Part shown: positions 27,028 to 35,612 of the stretch, piece by piece | Position numbering within the stretch: the first letter of the stretch is position 1 | How the letters are laid out: every line of letters starts with the position of its first letter | DNA from: Heyndrickxia acidicola | GTDB taxonomy: Bacteria; Bacillota; Bacilli; Bacillales; Bacillaceae_C | Reading direction: 5' to 3' | DNA length: 64,000 nucleotides | Assembly: GCF_001636425.1 (NCBI RefSeq) | Contig: NZ_KV440953.1 | Span: 1,996,847 to 2,060,846, forward strand | Notes under the pieces: generated by a model | Database searches by the model: none | What the model was told of the DNA's origin: nothing | Seen by the model: only the letters and a program-made list of their open reading frames with translations | Program-made: the position numbers and the translations under genes

Positions 27028-27585
27028 ATGACAAGAGCTATAGAAACACTAAGTGCTTTAATTAAAAATTTCATCGATAAAGAGCCAAAACCTGCACTGC
27101 ATGTTGGCGAAGTAATGGACTTATGGACAGCATTCACCGCTTTCCATGAAGCACATTCTCTATACCAGGTTGGCCTTAATACAACAACAGACCCCGACTT
27201 AAAACATGTACTTATTAACGCATTAGAAAGCAGTAAAGGCGATACAAAGATCATTGAAGAATTTCTATTGCAAGAAGGGGTTCCTTTACCTTTCGTGAAT
27301 CCAGACAAACCTATCTCCGAACCAAGTGCTGTCCCTGAAGGAGTAAAACTAACGGATGATGAAATAGCAAATCTGATTTCTGTCAAAATTGCTTCTTCCA
27401 TTACTTTCTGTGCACAAGCTATGTCGAAAACTGTCAGAACCGATGTTGGAATGTTGTTCTTTGAAATACAAATTGAATTAATGAAATTTGCGGCACCCTT
27501 AAAAAATTTAATGAAGGAAAGAGGCTGGTTAAGAATCCCTCCATATTACAATCCTCCTGGCAGCTTAGTTCTAAAGAATGAATAA
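27028..27585 (+). CDS. DUF3231 family protein
   Basis: A 185-aa helical protein resembling one half of the larger DUF3231 proteins of Bacillaceae (usually two repeats, about 330 aa). Features include LHVGEVMDLWTAFTAFHEAH near the N-terminus, then LEEFLLQEGVPLP-like motif KIIEEFLLQEGVPLPFV and LSDDEIANL-like LTDDEIANLISVKI. The fold is ferritin/CotF-like by resemblance; the function is unknown. GGGGTG lies before ATG. It follows the ger operon by 170 bases, so it may be separately transcribed. Spore association is inference. Confidence 0.75.
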   Translation: MTRAIETLSALIKNFIDKEPKPALHVGEVMDLWTAFTAFHEAHSLYQVGLNTTTDPDLKHVLINALESSKGDTKIIEEFLLQEGVPLPFVNPDKPISEPSAVPEGVKLTDDEIANLISVKIASSITFCAQAMSKTVRTDVGMLFFEIQIELMKFAAPLKNLMKERGWLRIPPYYNPPGSLVLKNE

Positions 27586-27654
27586 TTGCGGAAGGAATAT
27601 CTCTCTTAATAGTTGGAATGGCCATTTGAAATGATTGTGAATTTTTATTAAAGC

Positions 27655-27697
27655 ATAATAAAAAAAGCCTGCTCCTTTGGAGTTCAGACTTTTTTAA
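27655..27697 (+). terminator. Imperfect terminator
   Basis: AAAAAAGCCTGCTCC pairs imperfectly with GGAGTTCAGACTTTTTT, 70 bases after the DUF3231 stop. The rest of the gap to 27857 contains no supported gene. Confidence 0.55.
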
Positions 27698-27857
27698 TCG
27701 TTTTCATTTACAGATTCTCGAACCTACTCTTGAACAGCTTAACCAAATGATCCAACAGGATAAAAATAGTTTGTGCTTATTAAATTAAGAGAACTTTGTG
27801 CGAATGATTCTGCTCTACCATTTATCCAAGCATATAATGTTTGAGAAGCCGCTTGTT

Positions 27858-29018
27858 TTAAGAAATGAATTCAACTTCTTCTAATTTTGATTTTTTAGGA
27901 GACTCCGATGAAAATTCAATCACAGAGCGTCCTACATTAATACAATTACAATCATGAAAAGAATCAAGGGCTTTATTAATATCATCGAGTTTAATTCGAT
28001 CGAGTACAAGTTCATCCAACATAAATTTCCCATCCAAATAAAGCTGAGCAATCATTGGAAAATCACGGAACGGCTGTGTATCGCCGTAGAAGCTTCCTTT
28101 TAGGATTTTTCCAACCCGGTGGAATCCGCCTGCAGGAAGGTTTAATGTAATTGAAGGATTGAACGCACCAACAACCACAACGGTTCCACCTTTACGAGTC
28201 CCTTTCCACGCTCCCTCGGTTGCCTTCGTATTCCCTGAGCAATCGATAGCAAAGTGAACACCAAAGCCGCCCGTCAGCGCTTTCAAAGCCTCTTCCACAT
28301 TTTCTTCAGCCACATTGACAGTATGTGTTGCACCGAATTTTTTGGCCATTTCAAGATTGGCCGGTTTTACATCACATGCTATGATTTTGGCAGCACCTGC
28401 AATCCGTGCCCCTTGAATGGCATTTACACCGACACCGCCGATACCAAAAACGGCAACCGTAGATCCCGGTTTTACATTAGCAGCATTAACAGCTGCCCCA
28501 TACCCCGTTGCAACACCGCAGCCAATTAGGGATGCTTGTGCCAGAGGCATCTCATTTGGAAGCTTTACACATGACATCTCCGGCACGACTGCATATTCAG
28601 CGAATGTAGATAACAAAGAATTATGAAAAATCGTCTTACCATCTTTACTTAAGCGAGAAGTACCATCTAATAATGTCCCATCAAACATAGGCCCAAAAGC
28701 TGACTCACATAAATGAACAGCCCCTGTCACGCAAAATTCACAAGTTCCGCAATAAGGTACCCAGCTCAACGCTACTTTATCTCCAGCCTTCACACTTTTT
28801 ACATTCGGCCCAACAGCGGCCACAATACCCGCCCCTTCATGGCCAAGAATCGTGGGTGCGGGTGTTGTTTCATCGGTTAATGCGTTTAAATCGCTGTGGC
28901 AAACGCCTGTTGCTTCAATTTTCACAAGAACCTCATTCGCTTTTGGTTCAGCCAGTTCTACTTCTTGAATTTCAAGCGGTTTTCCTGCCCCTGTCATGAC
29001 TGCAGCTTTCATTTTCAT
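27858..29018 (-). CDS. Zinc-dependent alcohol dehydrogenase (class III/NAD type)
   Basis: A 386-aa MDR-superfamily alcohol dehydrogenase. Catalytic zinc ligands appear in GVCHSDLNALTDE and GHEGAGIV. The structural zinc loop is CGTCEFCVTGAVHLC, and the NAD-binding motif is FGIGGVGVNAIQGARIAGA followed by an acidic residue in ACDVKP. It oxidises an alcohol to aldehyde (or the reverse). ATG 29018 has GGGGGA upstream; ATG 29033 lies too near its site. It is the last gene of a lyase-ALDH-ADH set, 27 bases after the aldehyde dehydrogenase, so the two probably run alcohol to acid in series. Confidence 0.9.
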   Translation of the reverse strand: MKMKAAVMTGAGKPLEIQEVELAEPKANEVLVKIEATGVCHSDLNALTDETTPAPTILGHEGAGIVAAVGPNVKSVKAGDKVALSWVPYCGTCEFCVTGAVHLCESAFGPMFDGTLLDGTSRLSKDGKTIFHNSLLSTFAEYAVVPEMSCVKLPNEMPLAQASLIGCGVATGYGAAVNAANVKPGSTVAVFGIGGVGVNAIQGARIAGAAKIIACDVKPANLEMAKKFGATHTVNVAEENVEEALKALTGGFGVHFAIDCSGNTKATEGAWKGTRKGGTVVVVGAFNPSITLNLPAGGFHRVGKILKGSFYGDTQPFRDFPMIAQLYLDGKFMLDELVLDRIKLDDINKALDSFHDCNCINVGRSVIEFSSESPKKSKLEEVEFIS

Positions 29019-29045
29019 TTTATGTTCCCCCATGTCTCCAGAATT

Positions 29046-30572
29046 TTAATATGCAAACCAGATTGCTTTTTGTTTTGTATAGGATTGCAGAGAATGAATC
29101 GCGTACTCTTTTCCCCAGCCGCTTTGTTTCCATCCGCCGAAAGGACTTGCAAAATCATAACATCCGTACTTGTTGACAAAAACCATCCCAGCTTGAAGTT
29201 TATTTGCTACACGATGTGCTCTGGAAACATCATTCGTCCAGAGACCTGCACCAAGGCCATATATCGTATCATTAGCCATTTTGATAACTTCTTCTTCTGT
29301 TTCAAAAGGAATAATACAAAGAACCGGTCCGAAGATTTCTTCTTGGGCAATTTTCATCTTATTGTCTACTTCAGCGAAAATCGTTGGGCGAATAAAGTAA
29401 CCATTTGCATTTTCACCTGTTATATCACGTTCTCCGCCAGCCACCAAGCGGGCTCCTTGGTTCTTGCCACTTTCAATGTAGTCTAAAATGCGCTCCATAT
29501 GAGCTTTAGAAACTTGAGCGCCTTGATTGGTTTTCGGGTCAAATGGGTCTCCTACTATATAGCTGTTCGCGAGTGCGGCAATGTCTTCAACCACTTTATC
29601 GTACACATCAACATGTGCAAACAAACGAGTCGGGGCAGAACATTTTTCCCCTTTGTGTGTAAACAAACCGTAAAATGAACGCTCAATCGCAAAATCAAGA
29701 TCCTGAGCATCATTAAATAGAATGTTTGGAGATTTCCCTCCAAGCTCAAGTGAGACAGGCTTTAGGTTAGAATCCGCTGAATTGTGTACAAGCTGCCTTC
29801 CAATTTCCGTACTTCCTGTAAATGCCACTTTATCTACACCCATATGTGTGGCAATATTCCTTCCCGCTTCACCGCCGCCAAGGATTAAGTTGATGACTCC
29901 TTTTGGTAAAATATCTGCTTCATCAATTATTTCAAACAGCCGGATAACGGAAAAAGATGTTTTTTCTGACGGCTTTAACACGACCGTATTTCCCATAGCC
30001 AATGCCGGTGCAAGCTTCCATGCAGCCATATCAAGAGGAAAGTTGAAAGGAACGATTTGTCCGCACACACCAATTGGATCTCTTGTTGTAATGCTTAAAA
30101 AATCACCCTCAACAGGATTGTTTTCACCGTAATATTTATCTGTCCAGCCGGCATAGTATTCAAAAATATCGACTGATTCTCCAACCGTATCATGATAAGA
30201 TTCTGTATATAGCTTACCGTTATCAAGAGTTTCGATTGTAGCAAGTTCTGCACGGTGCTCATCAATCAACGCACTGATTTTGCGCATTATTTTTGCACGT
30301 TCTTTACGCGATATCTTACTCCAAGCTCCATGATCGAATGCTTCTCTTGCTGCATCTACAGCCTTGTCCACATCCTCTTTTGCAGCACTTTGAAATGTTC
30401 CAAGTACTTGTCCCTTTGCTGGATTGATAGACTCGATTATTTCATCATTAAAACTATTAACCCACTCTCCGTTGATATATAATTTCTTTGTTTCTTTCAA
30501 CCATTCTTCTGCCCAGGCTAATTTAGGTTGTTCAATTCTTTCAAATACTGTTTTTTCATTGATTTGTGTCAA
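29046..30572 (-). CDS. Aldehyde dehydrogenase family protein
   Basis: A 508-aa NAD(P)-dependent aldehyde dehydrogenase. The catalytic cysteine is in GEKCSAPTR and the general-base glutamate in SLELGGKSPNILF. Cofactor motifs GVCGQIVPFNFPLDMAAWKL and AFTGSTEIGRQL are present. TTG 30572 is chosen because GGAGGCGAGG precedes it by eight bases. It overlaps the 3' end of the upstream lyase gene by 17 bases, implying translational coupling. The natural aldehyde is unknown. Confidence 0.92.
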   Translation of the reverse strand: MTQINEKTVFERIEQPKLAWAEEWLKETKKLYINGEWVNSFNDEIIESINPAKGQVLGTFQSAAKEDVDKAVDAAREAFDHGAWSKISRKERAKIMRKISALIDEHRAELATIETLDNGKLYTESYHDTVGESVDIFEYYAGWTDKYYGENNPVEGDFLSITTRDPIGVCGQIVPFNFPLDMAAWKLAPALAMGNTVVLKPSEKTSFSVIRLFEIIDEADILPKGVINLILGGGEAGRNIATHMGVDKVAFTGSTEIGRQLVHNSADSNLKPVSLELGGKSPNILFNDAQDLDFAIERSFYGLFTHKGEKCSAPTRLFAHVDVYDKVVEDIAALANSYIVGDPFDPKTNQGAQVSKAHMERILDYIESGKNQGARLVAGGERDITGENANGYFIRPTIFAEVDNKMKIAQEEIFGPVLCIIPFETEEEVIKMANDTIYGLGAGLWTNDVSRAHRVANKLQAGMVFVNKYGCYDFASPFGGWKQSGWGKEYAIHSLQSYTKQKAIWFAY

Positions 30573-31905
30573 GTTCCTCGCCTCCACTGTTATAATAATT
30601 TTTTATCCCTTCTCTGCCTCTTTCCTTCAGCAGCTTCGATACGGCAGAATATCCAACCCTTTCTTTCAGCTTCACAACGAGTGGGATAAAGCTGTTAGAA
30701 AGTTCTTCGCACCTTTGGTGATTTGCTTGAATTCCCTTTACACAATTCCCGGCAAACGATGAAAGGGCATTTTCCAGCATTTTCATCGCATCTAAAACAT
30801 TTGCACCAGCAGCACCTTCAAATATGTTTAAATCCAACTCGCCATGTTCCAGTGATGCTTGAACGACACGGTCACAACCAATTACTTGAAAGCAGCATTG
30901 GATTAATGTTTCCGGAATCACAGGGTTTACTTTGCCAGGAAAAAAAGATGAGCCGGCTTGTACCGCTGGAAGCTCAATTTCAGCAAAACCAGCGTCTGGC
31001 CCTGATGAAAGAAGACGTAAATCTTTTGCTACCTTAATCAGGCAGGAGGACAGCATACGCAGTTCACTGGATACATTGGCAAGGTCATCGATATTTTGTG
31101 CTGCATCAAATAGATTTTCACGCTGACAAAACGGCCTTCCTGTAACTTCGCAAAGTTTGGATACCACAATGTCCCGGTAAGCCTGAGGGGCACCTATACC
31201 TGACCCAATCACGGTTCCACCTATATTAATCTGATAAAGTTTTTCAATAGCTTCTTCTAAAGAAGTCAATCTTCTCTTAATCACCGCACTATAGCCGCTA
31301 AAAGTATCTCCCAGCTGTATCTGCATTCCATCTTGTAAACAAGTGCGGGCAATCGTTGTCACTTGTTGAAATGCCGCTGCTTTTTCATCAATATGTTTTA
31401 TACATCTTTCGATTTCAGCGCGCAGGGGCTGAAAACTTAGGATTATCGCCATCCTTATAGCGGTATGGCATACATCTGATGTAGATTGAGAGGCATTAAT
31501 ATGTTCTGTTGGATGAACCGGTTCATAGCTTCCTATTGTTCCACCCATTCTTTTATTAGAAAGATTTGCTATGACCTCATTCATGTTCATATTCGTACCT
31601 ATTCCACCGCCGCCATGAAGGATATCAACGACAAAATGTTGATTATGCGACCCAGATAAAATCTCACTACAGGCAGTATTGATTGCGTCATACATTTCTT
31701 TTTTTATCGAGCCTATTTCAAAATTTGCACTCGCTGCCGCTTTTTTTACCATTGCAAGGGCTTGAATGTAGGTAGGATAGTTTCGTAAAGTTTGCCCTGA
31801 AAAAGAAAGATTTTGAACCGTTCTTATGGTATTAATACCGTAAAGAGCGTCAGCTGGAAGTTCGATTGTCCCGATGAAATCTTCCTCAATCCTTACTCTT
31901 TTCAC
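30556..31905 (-). CDS. Aspartase/fumarase-superfamily lyase, aspartate ammonia-lyase-like
   Basis: A 449-aa member of the aspartase/fumarase superfamily. It carries the signature GSSFFPGKVNPVIPE and, upstream, EHINASQSTSDVCHTAIRMA, the substrate-loop region of aspartases. Aspartase releases ammonia from aspartate to give fumarate; the annotation is by resemblance and another amino-dicarboxylate could be the substrate. GTG start with AGAAGG seven bases upstream. First gene of the operon with ALDH and ADH and divergent from an IclR regulator, whose palindromes lie in between. Confidence 0.8.
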   Translation of the reverse strand: MKRVRIEEDFIGTIELPADALYGINTIRTVQNLSFSGQTLRNYPTYIQALAMVKKAAASANFEIGSIKKEMYDAINTACSEILSGSHNQHFVVDILHGGGGIGTNMNMNEVIANLSNKRMGGTIGSYEPVHPTEHINASQSTSDVCHTAIRMAIILSFQPLRAEIERCIKHIDEKAAAFQQVTTIARTCLQDGMQIQLGDTFSGYSAVIKRRLTSLEEAIEKLYQINIGGTVIGSGIGAPQAYRDIVVSKLCEVTGRPFCQRENLFDAAQNIDDLANVSSELRMLSSCLIKVAKDLRLLSSGPDAGFAEIELPAVQAGSSFFPGKVNPVIPETLIQCCFQVIGCDRVVQASLEHGELDLNIFEGAAGANVLDAMKMLENALSSFAGNCVKGIQANHQRCEELSNSFIPLVVKLKERVGYSAVSKLLKERGREGIKNYYNSGGEELDTNQ

Positions 31906-32093
31906 TTGAATACCTTCTCTCTTAACACGAAAGTTAATATCAATCTTAAAATCTACTATATAGACTATATGCTATACATGTTTTCAATTAGGGATTACAT
32001 TTAAGTCCATTAATGTATGCGCCTTCATAACTAAAAACAAGCAGATACAATTATTAAGGTCTGCGATGCTAATAAATCCCTCCATCCTTTAAC

Positions 32094-32128
32094 GTTCGTA
32101 TAATGAACATATTATTCATAATAAGAAC
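32094..32128. promoter_or_regulatory. Tandem IclR-type operator palindromes
   Basis: GTTCGTATAATGAAC (32094-32108) and the near-palindrome ATTCATAATAAGAAC (32114-32128) are spaced 20 bases centre to centre, two helical turns. They lie between the divergent lyase operon and IclR gene. A third, perfect copy GTTCATATTATGAAC is at 33336-33350 upstream of the MFS gene. Binding by the adjacent IclR protein is inference. Confidence 0.65.
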
Positions 32129-32253
32129 TATATAATTATTGTAAATCGTATAGTGGATTCAGTCAAATCAGATTTTGTTTTTTATAAAAATTAAATTTTT
32201 TAACTAATCGTATAGGTAGCAATGATGGATGCGATTACTTTATAATAATTCAT

Positions 32254-33045
32254 ATGAAAACTAATAACTCACAACCAGACCAAAATAAAAAACAAGAAAA
32301 TTCATTTGTGCAAGCAGTGGACCGAGCCTTAACATTGCTTAAATTAGTAGCAGATAATAATGCTCCCATCTTAATTGGTGACTTGGTAAACAAATCAAAT
32401 ATGAATAGGACAACTGTATGGCGGTTACTTGCCACTTTAGAACAGCATGATTTCATTGAACGTGATCCGCTTACCAAAGGGTATTGTATAGGTTATGCTG
32501 CAAGCCGGCTCGGAGCAGGAACAGATCAATATGCTCCACTTGTTCGCAGGGCTCGTCCAAGTATGGAACGTTTAAGGGAAGAAACAGGAGAATCTGTTCT
32601 TTTAAGTGTGCCCAAACATTTTGGAACTTTAACGATTGACCAAATTGATTCGCCGCACAGTGTCCGTTTAATTGATTATGTGAATGTTCTACTACCGCTT
32701 CACTGCACATCTAATGGAAAGCTGTTATTAAGCCGCCTTTCTAACGATGAGCTACACACACTGTTCCAACAACAGCCATTGGAAAAGATGACTCAGTTTA
32801 CAATTACAGATCATGAACAATTACTTAAGGAGGTTGAGTTAGTACATAAAAATGGATTCGGAACTTCCTTGGGCGAATTAGATGAAAGTGAAAACGGTAT
32901 TTCTGCACCTATTTTAGACAAACAGAAGAATCTAATTGCTTTTCTAAGCTTATGCGGTCCAAATTTCCGTTTTACAAAAGACAGGGTATTAGCGTCAGCT
33001 CCCCTTATCATCTCAGAAGCTCAAAGGATCTCTCAAAATCTTTAA
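32254..33045 (+). CDS. IclR-family transcriptional regulator
   Basis: A 263-aa regulator. The N-terminal winged helix (residues about 17-80) contains ALTLLKLVADNNAPILIGDL and MNRTTVWRLLATLEQHDFIE. The C-terminal GAF-like effector domain includes LPLHCTSNGKLLLSRLS and ISAPILDKQKNLIAFLSL. No ribosome site precedes ATG 32254. A TATAAT at 32241-32246 puts a transcription start at or next to the ATG, so the mRNA may be leaderless. Probably controls the divergent lyase-ALDH-ADH operon and, through the third palindrome, the MFS gene. Confidence 0.9.
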   Translation: MKTNNSQPDQNKKQENSFVQAVDRALTLLKLVADNNAPILIGDLVNKSNMNRTTVWRLLATLEQHDFIERDPLTKGYCIGYAASRLGAGTDQYAPLVRRARPSMERLREETGESVLLSVPKHFGTLTIDQIDSPHSVRLIDYVNVLLPLHCTSNGKLLLSRLSNDELHTLFQQQPLEKMTQFTITDHEQLLKEVELVHKNGFGTSLGELDESENGISAPILDKQKNLIAFLSLCGPNFRFTKDRVLASAPLIISEAQRISQNL

Positions 33046-33162
33046 ATATGCTTTGTTTTATCAATACCTGCCCACTTATTTTATTCAATGGCTATGTCTT
33101 AACAACATGGTGTTTCCTATCAACATAGATTTTTTTAAAAAGGTTTTTAAATTTATCTTTCT

Positions 33163-33190
33163 AAAAAGAGCACCTTTGTGCTCTTTTTTT
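33163..33190 (+). terminator. Terminator after iclR-type gene
   Basis: AAAAGAGCAC pairs with GTGCTCTTTT around a four-base loop, followed by a T run. Confidence 0.85.
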
Positions 33191-33276
33191 ATGCTCCGCC
33201 CACCTTTTATCTTACGCTGTTGAAAATCGTCCTTTCAGCTTTTGGATATGATCTTAGCCATAGTATAAAAAATCAA

Positions 33277-33350
33277 TTGACATAAATTAAACGAAAACTT
33301 TATAATTTGACTATAATTCAAATTACGAAAATATTGTTCATATTATGAAC
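33277..33350 (+). promoter_or_regulatory. Promoter and operator of the MFS gene
   Basis: TTGACA (33277-33282), 18-base spacer, TATAAT (33301-33306) form a consensus sigma-A promoter. The perfect palindrome GTTCATATTATGAAC (33336-33350) lies about 25 bases past the predicted transcription start, a repressor position. A long leader of about 250 bases then runs to the MFS start, with nothing else recognised. Confidence 0.7.
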
Positions 33351-33601
33351 AGATTTACACAACAGTTATCCACCTATACTTGTAACCGCTTTCCTTCACT
33401 TAACCTAAATTCCCTTAGGGATTTAAGACTTGAAAGAAATATCAGATACTTCTGGATTTTCACTTGGTTGCAAGAAGATAGTATTTAAGGATACTGAAAA
33501 AGGGGGATGGAAAATATTCCAGATTAAACCTTAAATTTGGAACCATCAATGTATTTGCTTTTATATTTTCTTAAAAATCATAAAGAAAAGAGGGAAACAT
33601 A

Positions 33602-34954
33602 ATGGCTGAAAAAAGAATGAGGCTAGATGATGCTCCACTTAATAAGTTTCACTTAAAAATTACAGCGCTTACTTTTGGTGCCCATTTCACTGATGCTTAT
33701 GCTCTCGGAATTATAAGTATTGCTCTAGTGATGCTTACTCCCCAAATGCATCTCACCCCGATTTGGGTAGGATTGATAGGGAGTTCTGCTCTTATAGGAA
33801 TTTTTATTGGCAGCCTATTATTAGGATGGCTCTCGGACAGAATTGGGAGACAAAAAATCTTTATTTTTAATTTTTTACTTATTACCGTTGCAACGTTTTT
33901 ACAGTTTTTTGTTCATAATGCTGTAGAATTATTTATTTTAAGGGTCCTTATTGGTATTGGACTTGGCGGAGACTATACAGTTGGTGTTACGATGTTAGCA
34001 GAGTTCGCACCAAGAAAGTACCGCGGCTCATTATTGGGCTCTTTAGAAGTCATGTGGGCAGTAGGATATGCCGGTTCAACAGTATTGGGATATTTTATGC
34101 AGCAAAGCTCTCCTGACTCTTGGAGATGGATGTTGGTAAGCGGGACTATTCCATCCTTAATCGTGCTTCTAATGAGGATTGGAACACCGGAATCTCCAAG
34201 ATGGCTTATCAGTAAGGGGCGCAGGCAGGAAGCAAATCAAATTATAACAAAGCATATTGGACCAAACATTGAAGTTGATGAAACCGAGGTACAAAATCAA
34301 GGAGGATTTTCAAAACTATTCAATAAAAATTTACGTATACGTACGGCAATAGGAAGCTTGTTCTTCGTCTGCCTAGTTATACCATATTTTGCAATTTACA
34401 CCTTTTTGCCTTCTATACTGACCCATATGGGATTTAAAGAAAACTTTTTGACTGATTTAGTATTAAACATATTTTTAATTATTGGTGCCATTTTCGGTAT
34501 TTGGTGCACAGACAAATTTTCAAGAAGAGGATTCTTGATAGGTTCGTTTGCCATTCTCACTGTTTGCCTCTTTCTTTTAAGTGTATTACCAAGTGGATCG
34601 AGTGCATTGTTAATAACCTGTTTTATTATTTTCACAATCGTCATGTCAGCCGTTTGTAATCTAACAGCTGTCTACACGGCAGAGCTCTTTCCAACAGATG
34701 TACGAGCATCAGGTATTGGATTTGTAACAGCCATAAGCAGGGTTGGTTCTGCAGCCGGGACATTCTTCTTACCAACTGCTATTGCAAATTTTGGTGTTGC
34801 CTACTCTATGCTGGGACTTACACTTGTTTTATTAATCGGAATGATAACATCCATTGCCTGGGCACCTGAAACCAAAACACTGACATTAAGTGAGGCTAGT
34901 AATACTGAAACTGATAAAGTTAAGTCTCAATTGAAGGATAGTAAGGTTTTATAA
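33602..34954 (+). CDS. MFS transporter, YgcS-like
   Basis: A 450-aa major facilitator with twelve helices. The MFS loop motif is LLGWLSDRIGRQK, with RVLIGIGLGGDYTVG and the sugar-porter-like PESPRWLISKGR and AELFPTDVRASGIG. The N-terminus (DDAPLNKFHLKITALTFGAH) closely resembles what I recall of E. coli YgcS, a putative metabolite:proton symporter of unknown substrate. The neighbouring convergent genes are the YgcE, YgcU and YgcW counterparts, which supports this pairing. Regulation appears to be through the IclR-type palindrome, not the RpiR palindromes. Confidence 0.88.
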   Translation: MAEKRMRLDDAPLNKFHLKITALTFGAHFTDAYALGIISIALVMLTPQMHLTPIWVGLIGSSALIGIFIGSLLLGWLSDRIGRQKIFIFNFLLITVATFLQFFVHNAVELFILRVLIGIGLGGDYTVGVTMLAEFAPRKYRGSLLGSLEVMWAVGYAGSTVLGYFMQQSSPDSWRWMLVSGTIPSLIVLLMRIGTPESPRWLISKGRRQEANQIITKHIGPNIEVDETEVQNQGGFSKLFNKNLRIRTAIGSLFFVCLVIPYFAIYTFLPSILTHMGFKENFLTDLVLNIFLIIGAIFGIWCTDKFSRRGFLIGSFAILTVCLFLLSVLPSGSSALLITCFIIFTIVMSAVCNLTAVYTAELFPTDVRASGIGFVTAISRVGSAAGTFFLPTAIANFGVAYSMLGLTLVLLIGMITSIAWAPETKTLTLSEASNTETDKVKSQLKDSKVL

Positions 34955-35044
34955 AAAAGAGTAAATCCTCCTCTCTCTCCCCTATTTTAAAAGCGTTTAC
35001 AAAATTATGTAAGGATCATAAAGGATTTATAAAGAGAAGCCAAC

Positions 35045-35102
35045 AAAAAAACTGCACCTTCCATTGTTAGCAATACTAACAATGGAAGGTGCAGTTTTTT
35101 TT
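35045..35102 (+). terminator. Long perfect terminator hairpin
   Basis: A stem of about 25 bp (AACTGCACCTTCCATTGTTA and its complement) around a five-base loop, followed by T residues. It terminates the MFS transcript and is U-rich on both strands. Confidence 0.9.
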
Positions 35103-35109
35103 GAAAGAA

Positions 35110-35342
35110 TGTTTTAGCGTGTTAGAAGCATCGACCCAAACTGCCGCTAGTGGTATTGATTGCTATATCGCTAACGGAGAAAAAACACATTATCATGCGC
35201 CATAGTGCGAATTTGAGGTGCATAATGGCCTCTATTAACGTTTTTTGTTGAAAACTTTGCTCGATTTTACTAGTTCATTCATGAGAAATGGTTACTTTAC
35301 ACGAGAAATAGGGTAAAAAACAACAAAGTCCTTTAACAAATC
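35110..35342. repeat. R1 repeat copy
   Basis: Diverged copy: GTTAGAAGCATCGACCCAAA, ATGCGCCATAGTGCGAATTT (compare ATGCGCCATGTGCGGATGTG near 4455) and a right end AACAAAGTCCTTTAACAAA. The GTGTGAAA hairpin is degraded to TTACACGAG. Confidence 0.65.
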
Positions 35343-35360
35343 CTATTTTTTTATCTGAAT

Positions 35361-35396
35361 AAAAAGAGATTGAGGAAAAATGTCTCAATCTCTTTT
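35361..35396. terminator. Terminator hairpin between R1 copies
   Basis: AAAAAGAGATTGAG pairs with CTCAATCTCTTTT around a loop, U-rich on both strands. It lies between the convergent MFS and FGGY kinase genes. Confidence 0.7.
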
Positions 35397-35438
35397 ACAT
35401 TCGTACAGCCAACTAATATAATTTTTGGCTAACCTTCA

Positions 35439-35562
35439 TAGAGTCTGTTAAATTTCTATGTTGATAACTACTCAATTTTTAGCTCATTTTACAGGAAAGG
35501 TGTATGAAACAGCCGTTTCGTACGAACGCTAAAAAGCAACAGAGTCCTCTCTAACAACTCAA
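35439..35562. repeat. R1 repeat copy, compact
   Basis: Runs from TAGAGTCTGTTAAATTTCTA through TTTTTAGCTCATTTTACAGG, GTATGAAACAGCCGTTTCGT and GAACGCTAAAAAGCAACAG to AGTCCTCTCTAAC. The AAAGCAAAC hairpin seen at 4353-4675 is absent, so this may be the minimal form. Confidence 0.7.
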
Positions 35563-35612
35563 AAAAATTAGTATAATTTTTAATGTTTTTTATTGCAGAT
35601 AAAATTCGTTTA

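Noticed and set aside
28896-29486. 196-codon plus-strand frame opposite ADH/ALDH
   Set aside because: Antisense shadow of two well-supported genes; no ribosome site.
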